A DNA stretch of 64,000 nucleotides from positions 4,836,001-4,900,000 of the forward strand of contig OX359201.1 of NCBI GenBank assembly GCA_947172415.1, given 5' to 3'. Under the pieces are notes generated by a model, which was not told the origin of the DNA, made no database searches, and saw only the letters and a program-made list of their open reading frames with translations. The position numbers were made by a program, and so were the translations under genes. This DNA is from Chondrosia reniformis. Its lineage: Eukaryota > Porifera > Demospongiae > Chondrillida > Chondrillidae. Positions 38,422 to 49,256 of this stretch are shown one piece after another (the first letter of the stretch is position 1; the number at the start of each line of letters is the position of its first letter).

Positions 38422-38680
38422 ACACTGAAGACCCTTGGGGTCGAAACATCTAACAACCAAGAAGAGACAACAAAACTGCATCTTATAAAAGTCGTGATCC
38501 TTTCAAAAGATAAAAACATCTGTTAATTCCCATGCTATTCTGTGGGTATTGGTACATCCAATGATTGCCTACAAATATATTTTATTCATTTTGACATTCA
38601 AAGTTTAAGATTGGCTTTTATATTTTGCTTGTCTTATCTATATTTAGTAGCCCTTCCATGACATGTATGTACATGTATAT

Positions 38681-38823
38681 AGCAGGGCTGCCCCCCCAGG
38701 ATCGATTCCCCCCCTAGAGTTTTGGGAACCCCCTAAACTGCTTCAACACCCTCATACCATTTCCCCCCCCCCTAAATTTTCATTTTGCCCCCCTCTGGCC
38801 CCAAGTTCTGCATACAGCCCTGT
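38681..38823. mobile_element. MITE with C-homopolymer runs
   Basis: Inverted, slightly shorter copy of the element at 25429-25598, with ends AGCAGGGCTG and CATACAGCCCTGTA and C runs of 5-10 bases inside. It lies in the gap between the converging MED22 and SURF1 genes. Confidence 0.75.
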
Positions 38824-38996
38824 ATAGTTCTGCAGTTAATGTATACCTGACTACACATTAGGTTATAGCCTTGTTCTATCGCTTCAGTAATAAGTCAATC
38901 ATTTTACAGTAAAATATTGCTTAAGGGTCAGTTTTATATGTACGCATATAATAAGACAATAGGCAGCTTTCTATAAAGAATATAATCTTCCACACA

Positions 38997-41337
38997 CTAC
39001 TTCAGTCCCCTCTTGCTGGGAGGAGTACTATAAAGCTTCTGAGCTGTTGTGGGGTTTGCACTTTTCTTCTTCCAAAATGTCCAAAACATGTATCCAGTAA
39101 ACAGTGATAGAGCATACCTATGAATAACATGTGCAATAATAACAAGGATATAAATTTGAAAAGATACGTGAAAGACACACAACAAAGATGCTTCCTTATT
39201 CCACTAGAAGTGTCTGCTGAAGTCGGCTTCTTCCTGAATTCTATTGGCGATGGTGTTGAGTTAGGAATTCCATACAAAAAGTGGTTTTAGAAGTTTCCTT
39301 AGAATCATAAATTATACGTATATACGTACGTACATGTACGTATAATCTATGTATGTTAAAATCAATCATTTAGTTTTAAAATTGACCCTATAGTGCACCA
39401 TTTCAAATCTGTTCATTTTCATATATTATCAAATCACCACACTTACTTATATAGATAATGACACTCTTACCAAGTGAAGATGTATTGTAGATGGTCATTT
39501 CGTAGAGTCACTCTCGTTTGGCCCCCTATTGGACCTCCTGGAACAGTTGTAGCTGTAGAGTTGTACAAACAGAAGCCATGACGAGCATTCTGTAAAGTCA
39601 AACACTACCACTCATGTTGCTACACACAAGCTATTGTACGCATACAAGTGTACATACACAGATAATTGCAGTGAGCCATAACAGTATCCCCATATGTAAT
39701 ACTCACACTGCATTTGTTATGAATTGCAGATTAGTGACAACAATGAATTCTTTAAAAATAACATTTCAATCCGAAGATCATCACCAGCAATGCATTATGT
39801 ATTGTTTAGACATTTTATATACGTACATACCTATATAAGGTATTGTACATATATGAATACAAAACCTTTCCACCTGCTAACATACTTGCATCTGCATCAA
39901 GAAGTATCTGACTGGTCCCTGTTACAGCAGACATGTGTTCAATATCCCTATAGGACCAGCGATTTTTATCAACATCATTCCGAGGTGAAAAGGTTGGCTT
40001 CTAAACAATACAATGCAAATGATAGTGTACAATTGCTAAAGTGAACATTGAACTGCAAGTAAATGCTTAGGTGATTGCAACAGCAACTAATATACAGTAA
40101 ATGCTTTGGTGATTCAATGGATCAGGGAGTTCTGGTATGTCAATTACCTTTTCTGTAGTCCTGACAACTGCTGTCAGGTCAACTTCTCCTTCCACCTGTC
40201 CACTTGGTCGGGTCTGAGGGTCCTTCAGTCTGTTGGGCACCCATCCTCTGTTGATCAAGATCCACTTTCTGGGAAAAGAAAAATTCAGTTCTTTCTGTGT
40301 CACATTCAATTCTTCATTTAGAGCAATGTGTCACATGTCAATAGCATGTACGTAAACCTGAGACGTCCATTGTGAATTTGTTAAAATCTTTAGGGTGATT
40401 TGGTATAATACGGAGAGAGGTATGGTATCTTTCTCAATATACATACCATACCATCCCTGTATGTATATGTGTGCATGAAACATTGCTTAACCTATTACGT
40501 AATGTTTACTGATTCAGCTCAAATGACTTCTGCAACCATCCAATAAACCACTTAATCATATTCATAGAACACAATTCCTACTACTGCACATTTGTGGTTT
40601 ACCACAGAGTAAAGGTCACGCTACATGTAATTTATTTTCTTGTTTTTTCTTTGAAGCTAGCTATAGCTTGCCTAAACCAGCTTACATAAATTGGCTTATA
40701 TTTTATTTTTTTAATATCTGCAGTACTTAACTGTACCCCAGTGATTTGCAGTATAAAGGTGTGATTATTTGTGCCCCTGGTTCAGCTCTACCACGTGTAG
40801 TCTCCTTGTTCTGTGTCCTGGGCCACAAGTGAAGCTCCTTGCTGTGGTCAAATGAGCCACTTACCCTCACTCTACTGTACTCCAGCTCCTTCAGTCGATC
40901 CTCAATACTACAAAATACAAAACGTTTCCATCTCTAATAACCCCTTCCAGATGGTGCGCTTGTTTTTACTGTAAATGTTATATTTTACAGATAAACAAAG
41001 ACAAAAAGTCTCAAAATTAAACCATTCCATGGGTTAATAAGTAAATAAAAAAAGTCAGTTTAACTGCATGCAGATTGTCCGTGAATATTGCTGTCTACTT
41101 GATAATGGCTGGTCTAATGACTAACTCTGAAGGAACATCAATGGGTGATTTTTTTGTCTTGGTCTCCAACTTTTCAATTAGATTCAGTTTCCACTGCAGA
41201 CGAAATATCTGCCAAGTTCCTAGACCAAAGGTTGCTATCGGTATGATCAATAAAAGAAGTTTCTTTCTTTGCTCCGGATTAGAGGTCGTTACTTGTGAAA
41301 TGCGTCTAATTTGCTGAATTACATCCTTGGGCAACAT
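38997..41337 (-). CDS. SURF1: SURF1 cytochrome c oxidase assembly factor
   Basis: Six exons: 41126-41337, 40737-40907, 40148-40268, 39890-40000, 39471-39589, 38997-39117; 284 residues. SURF1 is an inner mitochondrial membrane protein needed for early assembly of respiratory complex IV. There is a basic N-terminus, a first membrane segment at residues 27-42 ([17 protein letters not shown], the family signature), [65 protein letters not shown], and a second membrane segment ([14 protein letters not shown]) before a basic tail. The Met at 41337 is chosen because an in-frame upstream extension has no ATG and a TATA box lies 60 bp before it. Intron 4 joins in frame only with a GC donor (GCAAGT). 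A GTAAGT inside exon 2 is coding. It is divergent from RPL7A. Confidence 0.95.
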
Positions 41338-41491
41338 TTTCCTGAGATCAGGTTTCAATAATCCGCGCGGCAAATCAACAGCTGTCGCCGGATTAACCTT
41401 TTATACCGCGCCACAAGGCGAGATTCTCATGTGACTGAGCATGCGCAGACAGACAAAAAATCACGTGTATAGACTCCCGTAACTGAAAAAA
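41338..41491. promoter_or_regulatory. Bidirectional SURF1/RPL7A promoter
   Basis: A 154-bp gap between divergent ATG codons. It holds TATAAAAG on the minus strand (41398-41405, for SURF1), GCATGCGCA at 41439-41447, which resembles an NRF-1 half site, and CACGTG at 41462-41467. The region is more GC-rich than its surroundings. The factor assignments are inference from motif shape. Confidence 0.65.
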
Positions 41492-44376
41492 ATGGTGAGT
41501 TTTTTTATACTCTAGAAATCGTAGAGTACTTCTTTTGCGTAATTATCAGTAACAGAGCCCTAGGTATTTTTCGACAGTACGATCGAGTTATTTTGCATAA
41601 CATAAATCTCATACGTGGCAACTGTTTCTTTTGTGTAGCCAAGAGTCATCAAAAAGAAGGTAGCACCTGCACCAATTTCCAAAAAGGTGCAGCCGAAGAA
41701 GTCGACGAATCCACTTTTAGAGAAAAGACCTAAAAATTTTGGTATAGGTAAGGAGTTAAGAGTGCTCACGTACCTGCGAGTACAGTTATAATCATGCTAG
41801 TCTGTGCTTGTAGGAGGGACTGTACAACCGAAAAGAGATCTCACAAGATACGTTAAATGGCCTAAATACATTAGATTACAGCGTCAAAGGCAGATACTTT
41901 ACCAAAGATTAAAGGTTCCACCATCCATCAATCAGTTTAGATTTGCACTGGACAAGCAGACAGGTGAGGAGGCGATAAGCCAGAGACATTGGCAGCCTAG
42001 TCTCGTTGACCAGACCTCTACATCACTCCATATTCACGCGGTCGGCGAGATATCGGCAGCCCGTTGTCACACGCCAGTTCGTGTAGTTGCAGCTGATGTC
42101 CTCCTGAAGGACTAACCTGCATCCCAAGCATATTTGTATTGGTGCACGTACGTATGTCAGTATACGGGTTACATTCTTATTCGTGTATGGGCAGAATAGA
42201 CGATAACTTGTGGATTATACAAGACCTTATGATGAATATGTATTGGGCTTGTCTAGCTAGTTACTTTATTGCGCAATCACAGACAATTAGTATGATTATG
42301 TTAGACATGGAATCTACCATTCTATTGCTAAAGAAACCAGTTTGTGTAACCATGGTGATAGATTGCCTGCTTTCTCCCAATTTAGCCACTCAACTGTTTA
42401 GGCTATTAAATAAGTACAAACCAGAGACTAAGCTTCAGAAGAAGGAACGACTAAGAGAGGAAGCAGCTAGGAAGGCGGAGAAGGGAGACAGCGCGCCTAC
42501 AAAGAAACCCATTTATGTAAAGTATGGCATTAACCATGTGACCACTCTGATAGAGCAGAAGAAAGCTCAGCTTGTGGTTATAGCACACGATGTGGATCCC
42601 ATTGAGGTGTGTATGTACACACATAGGTTAAAAGTCTCAAACTGTATAAGATTTATTTTTGAGCATGCCTGGTTTAGGGAAATAGAGATTCATGTAGCAA
42701 TTCTTTTATTACACAGACTGCTCTCCAAAAAACAGAGATTCACTTTTCTTGTCCCATCTTTCAAATTGCTTTTGTTTTGATGCTCAAAAGTTTGAATATG
42801 TCTGGCATGTTAAATATCATTTAGTTTATTCAAACCTCCTCAGTTAGTAAAGAATACACTGAATATTGAGAATTGAATGTGTATGTCTAAAGAATGTGAG
42901 GTTGCAAGTTTGCCTATACCACAATCTTTTGACGTGCATTGATCTGTACACTTTAAGCTTCATCTTACATTCTTTTAATGACGTTGTTTACTTGTACCTG
43001 TAATTTGTATGATCGCAATCTACGTAATACCCTCGCATTCGATGTATTACCATAAATTATGCACGCCTCTCGCCACTTTACTTTGCTGCTAAGGTGCATT
43101 GATAGAAATTCCAGTTGAGGCAGACAGTAATTCCCAGCTATAGGAAACTGTCCTACTAGATTGAGTGGTATAACAGTGCCGACAACTGGGAAACAGCGTG
43201 ATAATGGTATCATCCACCACCTCTAAATTTAACATCCTTCAGGACTAACCATAAAGTTTGGTTTAGAGAGGTGTTCATATTACATAGTAATGTTTCATAT
43301 ACTATGAATATGTTTTACTATACGTATACGTAGTTTGATACCAAATTTCTTGTTTAAATTTCTTTCCTGGTAAATTGACTAGCTTGTAGTTTGGTTACCT
43401 GCACTGTGTCGCAAGATGGGAGTACCTTACTGCATCATCAAGGGAAAGTCCAGGCTGGGGAAAGTGGTTCACAAGAAGACGGCTACGGCTGTGGCCATCA
43501 CAGCTGTTAGGAAGTAAGTAATTTGGCAGATCCCTTGCTGTGAAGATATTTAACTGTTACAACTTTTCTGCAGCGAGGACAGATCTTCTCTAAACACACT
43601 GATTGATACTATTAAAACTAATTTCAATGACAGATTTGATGAGGTACGTGCTATTGTATTGCATTTACATGTGTTGTGAATTGATCATCATGAAGTACAT
43701 ATTGCTTAGTTGAGATCTTCATATTCAATATACTGTGATACTTATGGAGAGAAGAAAGTTTTAGTCATGTAATCATGTGACTTGGGAATTACCCTCCTAA
43801 TTACTAGTTCCAATATGTTCAAATGAGCTATGTAATTAGGCAGTACAGAAGTCCACTTTTCTATTCTTGCTAGCCTAATCTTATTACGTAACTTGTTGGC
43901 TTTAGTGATTTGTATACGTATTCAAGATACAATTATTCCACTACCCTATGCTTAGTAGCTGCAGAATACGTGTATCTGATAGACTAGAAATTGAATAACT
44001 GTACCTGAATTGTATTGTATTGTATTGTATTGTATTGTATTGAATTGAATTGAATTGTATTGTATTGTATTGTATTGTATTGTATTGTATTGTATTGTAT
44101 TGTATTGTATTGTATTGTATTGTATTGTATTGTATTGTATTGTATTGTATTGTATTGTACTGTACTGTACTGTATTGTATTGTACTATAAGAAATCAAGA
44201 TGGTATAGTTGTGTATTATTGGGATTTTCCCTTGAATCATGCCCCCATCTGGGTTTTCCCTTGTGTAGCTTCGAAAGCAGTGGGGTGGTGGTATTGTTGG
44301 TGCTAAAGCCCAGGCTGCAAAGGTCAAGTTAGAAAAGTTGAAACAAAAGGAACTAGCACAGAAACAACTAATATAA
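41492..44376 (+). CDS. RPL7A: 60S ribosomal protein eL8 (L7a, SURF3)
   Basis: Seven exons: 41492-41494 (ATG only), 41639-41747, 41814-41963, 42386-42606, 43383-43513, 43574-43643, 44269-44376; 263 residues against 266 in human. Core protein of the large cytosolic ribosomal subunit, in the L7Ae kink-turn RNA-binding family. The markers in order are [88 protein letters not shown] and [16 protein letters not shown] first exon holding only the ATG is common in ribosomal protein genes. Intron 6 contains a (TATTG)n tract. I looked for box C/D snoRNAs in its introns, as found in vertebrates, and saw none I would call. Confidence 0.96.
44005..44190. repeat. (TATTG)n pentanucleotide tract
   Basis: About 37 units of TATTG/TGTAT in RPL7A intron 6, nearly pure, with a few GAATT and GTACT variants. 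Because the unit is 5 bp, all frames stay open, so it gives long spurious open frames on both strands. Confidence 0.97.
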
Positions 44377-45393
44377 CTCTTCTTTTGTCAATGTTAATCT
44401 GTCAGAAAGTTGAAATTATGAATTGATTTTGAAATGTAATATTGAATTTACCAAAATGAGGAGGAAACTCACGTGCAAGTGGTGGTATGATTGTAAGATA
44501 AATATTTATCAAGTAGAGTAAACCCTTGCCTTTGCGCAACTATAGGCTCTCACTACATAGTTCAGCTAGTTAAGTGGTCCATTACGTAGATGTAGTGACT
44601 GTCCAAAGGTAATTGTGACCATGTTTGTATTCCTAGCTTAAGTAATTTAGACAAGTGTTCAGATAATATTTTAGTGTCTATATGAGAGGTCAGTGTGATT
44701 TGGTAGTATTATAGAAAATCCCTAACTTACACCATCTATGCTGCAGAGTTTCAAGTTTGTTCCATTAGTGACATCATTCAAAATCTAAATATAGTATACG
44801 TATATGTATGTACGTATATATGAATTTTACTTACATACATATATAATAAAGCCATGGCCATACAAGGGTCATGATCATTTGCCTTTCCAGGAATAACCTC
44901 CACTGCATGGTATTCAATATACGTACACTGTAGAACCCCTTTTCTATTCTATACATATACGTACGTAACTATATATTATATAATATTCTTTTAGAGCTTA
45001 TATATTTAGATGAAATTTCATCATCGCTGATTGTAATTGACAAAATATCTTATTGTTTCATTATAAGTGTACATATATATGAATACGAGTCATTATATGA
45101 ACTACGTACATACAGTAATGAAGCCATATATGGGTCATGATTTTTTCAAGGAATAACCACAGCCTGTGCATATGTATATATTTATAGTATTCAACCCAGT
45201 TTTCAATTCTATTATAGCTTATATTATACATTTAGATGAAATTGAATTGCTGATTGTAATTTACAGAATATACGTATATCTTACATATCTCTAGATACGT
45301 ATTATAATTTTATTGTTTATGCACTTGCAATTTCTATTATCATTAATTTGTCATAAAAAATTAATGGTTACTTGTTTGTTTAATTCATAAACT

Positions 45394-45640
45394 TTGTATT
45401 GTATTGCATTGCATTGTATTGTATTGTATTGCATTGTATTGTATTGTATATTGTACGTATTGTATTGCATTGTATTGCATTGTATTGCATTGTATTGTAT
45501 TGTATGGTATTGTATATTGTACGTATTGTATTGCATTGTATTGCATTGTATTGCATTGTATTGTATTGTATTGTATTGCATTGTATTGCATTGTATTGTA
45601 TTGTATTGTATTGCATTGCATTGCATTGCATTGCATTGCC
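45394..45640. repeat. (TATTG/CATTG)n tract, unit 1
   Basis: About 48 pentanucleotide units mixing TATTG and CATTG, with two TATATTGTACG interruptions. It abuts the dispersed repeat that begins CCAAGGATTCACAG at 45638. Confidence 0.97.
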
Positions 45641-45870
45641 AAGGATTCACAGAAGATCAGGATAAAGAAAAAGACAAAGACTCCCAGGATCACTGATGAA
45701 GGGTGGCAGAAACAGCTGTCTGACCCAGTGGAGAAGAAGATGAAAGAAAGGAAAAGAAGAAAGAAAAGACTCCTGTATCTTCATCCAATTAAAGCTCTCT
45801 TTGGGTTTAGTTCCCCTATAGGAATAGGCATAGCATGTAGGAAAATGGTATATTAGATTTTCATTGTATT
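45638..45870 (+). mobile_element. Dispersed ~230-bp repeat, copy near GIMAP 1
   Basis: Copy of the window's commonest short repeat. In this orientation it reads AAGGATTCACAGAAGATC, then CACTGATGAAGGGTGG, a purine-rich middle (GAGAAGAAGATGAAAGAAAG), CTCCTGTATCTTCATCC, TTAGTTCCCCTATAGG and TAGCATGTAGGAAAATGG. It has pentanucleotide tracts on both sides. No coding frame is shared among copies, so it is likely a non-autonomous element of unknown class. Confidence 0.8.
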
Positions 45871-46260
45871 GCATTGCATTGTGTTGTTGTGTATACATAC
45901 GTAGCTAGTCTGTATGTGCAAATTATGTACATGGTATTCTAGCTTAAGTATATAATTTAGACAAGTATTCGATCAGATAATATTTTAGTGTCTATATGAG
46001 AGGTCAGTGTGATTTGGTAGTAGTCTATATCAGTTATAGAAAATCCCTAACTTACACATAGGTTTTGTTCCATATGTGTGACATCACTCAAAATCTAAAT
46101 ATAGTAGATGACATGTGTATATGAAACCATAAAATGGTTATACTTAGTCAGAATTTAAGCTTTACCAAGAATTACCACAAAACACTAGTTTCTAGATATA
46201 AAGCAAGGCAGATCTACATAGTAGTTTCATAACTAGACCTAGTACAGAGCGCCAAACAGA

Positions 46261-47685
46261 ATGGCTGAGTCTACCTCTATGCCAGTTCCAGCACCTCCAT
46301 TTGCTGAAATCGTTGCTGATTCAACTTCAGCTGAACTCAAGAACACCAAGTTTGTGATGATGATAGGCTCTACTGGGAATGGCAAGAGTACTCTAGGAAA
46401 CTTCCTCCTCTGTCCTGCCAGGGAGCACTGTGTGTACACATATGGCAACCAAACCTTTGCTGGAGCTGTAGCAAACTTACCTCTCACACAAGAGGTTAAG
46501 ATGGCCACTGACCTAAACAGAACCATATGTCTCATGGATACTCCCGGACTGAATGAAAATCCAAAGAAAGACCTTGAACACATGGTGGCTATCATCAGGT
46601 GTTTGAAGGCAGCTGAGAAGTTGACAGCTTGCATTCTGTGTGTCAAGTTTGATAGCAAAATTGATATGCAGTATAAGGAGACCATTGAGTATTACAGCAA
46701 GCTATTTCCTGGAATATTTGAAACAAATGTGATACTGGTAATGACATGCTTTGGAATGGATCTGGATTCTATTGAAAGAAGAAAAGACAATGGTATTGAT
46801 GTAGCAAAAATACGGGCTAATACAGTTGAAGCAGTGAAAAAGTGTGCAAATATTAAAGCATCTCCAAAGGTGTTTATGATTGACTGTCTGCCAACTACAA
46901 GTGGCCGCGAAGAAAGTGAAAATGTGCGTTCATGCATTTTGGAATATATTGAGGGAATGAAACCTATTCCACTGAAAGATCTGCATGTCAGAAAAACAGG
47001 AGTTTTGCTTGGAAAGGACAAGTTGAAAGCCGGAATACTTCAAGGTGAAATTGAAGCAAAGCAAAAAGAGCTACAAAAAGGTAAAGATGCAGCAGTTAGA
47101 AGCCAGCTGCAAAAAATAAATGCATTGAATTTGGACCTATCAAGCTGCAAAGAGGAGATTGCTGAAAAAGAGAATGAATTAAGCCTTTTTGATTCAAGCA
47201 AAGAGGTCATTGTAGATCAATGGTTTTATGAATCTACAGTAAATTGGGGATTTGGGAGGCCGAAAGAGTCTTTTCACCTTCAATCAAAGGAGTGGGATAT
47301 AGCAAGGGTTAGTAGAGAAAAGAGTGGTTCCTGTATGTGGAAAGATGTGACAGAGACGTTGCATGACGTCAAGGGGGCAATCAGGAAAACAGGCATGGGC
47401 AAGACGACCATGGGGGCATCTATTACTATATACACAGAAAAGAGACGAAAGTATGAAAAAAATGTTACTGATCTTAAGGCGAAAATTAAGATATTGGAGA
47501 GTAAGAAAAAGAGCACAGAGAAAAAGCGGGATGAGGCAAATGAAAATGCCGATATCGATAAGAAGGAACTGGCTGAGCTTGAGAGTTGCATTGAAATGAA
47601 AACAAAAGAAAGAATTGTGTTGCTGAAAGAATATCTTACGATTAAAGAGGCAACTGAACGTTTGGAGGAATTGAAGACCACTTAA
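46261..47685 (+). CDS. AIG1/GIMAP-like GTPase 1
   Basis: Intronless gene of 474 residues. AIG1/GIMAP GTPases are septin-like G proteins linked to immunity in plants, molluscs, corals and vertebrates; a role in this animal is inference. Walker A GSTGNGKST (residues 36-44) and G3 DTPGL (93-97) are clear. VILVMTCFGMD fills the G4 position, though the usual T/N-K-x-D is not strictly kept. From about residue 213 the sequence departs from its neighbour: a coiled coil (about 250-310, EIEAKQKELQKGKD...EKENELSLFD), a middle segment of mixed character with WFYESTVNWGFG, and a second lysine/glutamate-rich coiled coil (about 395-474). There is no membrane anchor. The ATG context ACAGAATGG and the ~400 bp upstream are shared with gene 2. 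Confidence 0.88.
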   Translation: MAESTSMPVPAPPFAEIVADSTSAELKNTKFVMMIGSTGNGKSTLGNFLLCPAREHCVYTYGNQTFAGAVANLPLTQEVKMATDLNRTICLMDTPGLNENPKKDLEHMVAIIRCLKAAEKLTACILCVKFDSKIDMQYKETIEYYSKLFPGIFETNVILVMTCFGMDLDSIERRKDNGIDVAKIRANTVEAVKKCANIKASPKVFMIDCLPTTSGREESENVRSCILEYIEGMKPIPLKDLHVRKTGVLLGKDKLKAGILQGEIEAKQKELQKGKDAAVRSQLQKINALNLDLSSCKEEIAEKENELSLFDSSKEVIVDQWFYESTVNWGFGRPKESFHLQSKEWDIARVSREKSGSCMWKDVTETLHDVKGAIRKTGMGKTTMGASITIYTEKRRKYEKNVTDLKAKIKILESKKKSTEKKRDEANENADIDKKELAELESCIEMKTKERIVLLKEYLTIKEATERLEELKTT

Positions 47686-48379
47686 TCATAACCATAGTCA
47701 ATGACTTTCAACTCCTATAAAGTGTTATTAAGTTGTAGTTGCAGCTAAAATACACAATGCATTTATATTTATGTTTATGGTCAGTTCAAGTTCAATGATA
47801 GTCCCATGTTATGATACACTAACAAATTAACATCTAGAAGTTCTACTTTGCAATCCCAAAACTAGCTAGGTTTTTGTTCCATTAGTGACATCATTCAAAA
47901 TCTAAATATAGTATACGTATATGTATGTACGTATATATGAATTTTACTTACATACATATATAATAAAGCCATGGCCACACAAGGGTCATGATCATTTGCC
48001 GATGAAATTTCATCATTGCTGATTGTAATTGACAAAATATCTTATCGTTTCATTATATGTGTACATATATGAATACGAGTCATTATATGAACTACATACA
48101 GTAATGAAGCCATATATGGGTCATGATTTTTTCAAGGAATAACCACAGCCCGTGCATATGTATATATTTATAGTATTCAACCCAGTTTTCAATTCTATTA
48201 TAGCTTATATTATACATTTAGATGAAATTGAATTGCTGATTGTAATTTACAGAATATACGTATATCTTACATATCTCTAGATATGTATTATAATTTTATT
48301 GTTTATGCACTTGCAATTTCTATTATCATTAATTTGTCATAAAAAATTAATGGTTACTTGTTTGTTTAATTCATAAACT

Positions 48380-48627
48380 TTGTATTGTATTGCATTGCAT
48401 TGTATTGTATTGTATTGCATTGTATTGTATTGTATATTGTACGTATTGTATTGCATTGTATTGCATTGTATTGTATTGTATTGTATTGTATTGTATTGTA
48501 TTGTATTGCATTGTATTGCATTGTATTGTATTGTATTGTATTGTATTGTATTGTATTGTATTGTATTGTATTGTATTGTATTGTATTGTATTGTATTGTA
48601 TTGCATTGCATTGCATTGCATTGCATT
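48380..48627. repeat. (TATTG/CATTG)n tract, unit 2
   Basis: Counterpart of 45394-45640 but with a long uninterrupted TATTG run in its 3' half and only one TATATTGTACG interruption, showing slippage since the duplication. Confidence 0.97.
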
Positions 48628-48860
48628 GCCAAGGATTCACAGAAGATCAGGATAAAGAAAAAGACAAAGACTCCCAGGATCACTGATGAAGGGTGGCAGA
48701 AACAGCTGTCTGACCCAGTGGAGAAGAAGATGAAAGAAAGGAAAAGAAGAAAGAAAAGACTCCTGTGTATCTTCATCCAATTAAAGCTCTCTTTGGGTTT
48801 AGTTCCCCTATAGGAATAGGCATAGCATGTAGGAAAATGGTATATTAGATTTTCATTGTA
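48628..48860 (+). mobile_element. Dispersed ~230-bp repeat, copy near GIMAP 2
   Basis: Duplicated copy of the element at 45638-45870, differing by a few bases (for example CTCCTGTGTATCTTC here). Confidence 0.8.
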
Positions 48861-49256
48861 TTGCATTGCATTGTGTTGTTGTGTATACATACGTAGCTAG
48901 TCTGTATGTGCAAATTATGTACATGGTATTCTAGCTTAAGTATATAATTTAGACAAGTATTCGATCAGATAATATTTTAGTGTCTATATGAGAGGTCAGT
49001 GTGATTTGGTAGTAGTCTATATCAGTTATAGAAAATCCCTAACTTACACATAGGTTTTGTTCAATATATATGTGTGACATCACTCAAAATCTAAATATAG
49101 TAGATGACATGTGTATATGAAACCATAAAATGGTTATACTTAGTCAGAATTTAAGCTTTACCAAGAATTACCACAAAACACTAGTTTCTAGATATAAAGC
49201 AAGGCAGATCTACATAGTAGTTTCATAACTAGACCTAGTACAGAGCGCCGAACAGA

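Larger units (their letters stand above)
44757..46897. repeat. GIMAP tandem duplication, unit 1
   Basis: From about 44757 the sequence matches 47875 onward with only scattered differences, through the GTPase half of the downstream gene, up to about 46897 (residue ~212). Unit 2 lacks about 120 bp (about 44885-45008). The unit includes a (TATTG)n tract, a dispersed repeat and ~400 bp of 5' flank. Likeness drops sharply inside the coding region. Confidence 0.92.

Noticed and set aside
40859..40864. GTAAGT inside SURF1 exon 2 as a donor
   Set aside because: Reading through gives [13 protein letters not shown], matching SURF1, so the site is coding.
42139..42780. A 213-residue plus-strand open frame
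   Set aside because: It is RPL7A exon 4 extended by chance into both flanking introns.
41964..44268. Box C/D snoRNAs in RPL7A introns, as in vertebrates
   Set aside because: A C-box-like ATGATGA occurs in intron 3 (about 42229) but no D box with a terminal stem was found at proper spacing.
44055..48890. Long open frames of repeated CIVLY, YNTIQ or LYCIV residues
   Set aside because: They are translations of (TATTG)n tracts; a 5-bp unit without stop codons keeps every frame open.
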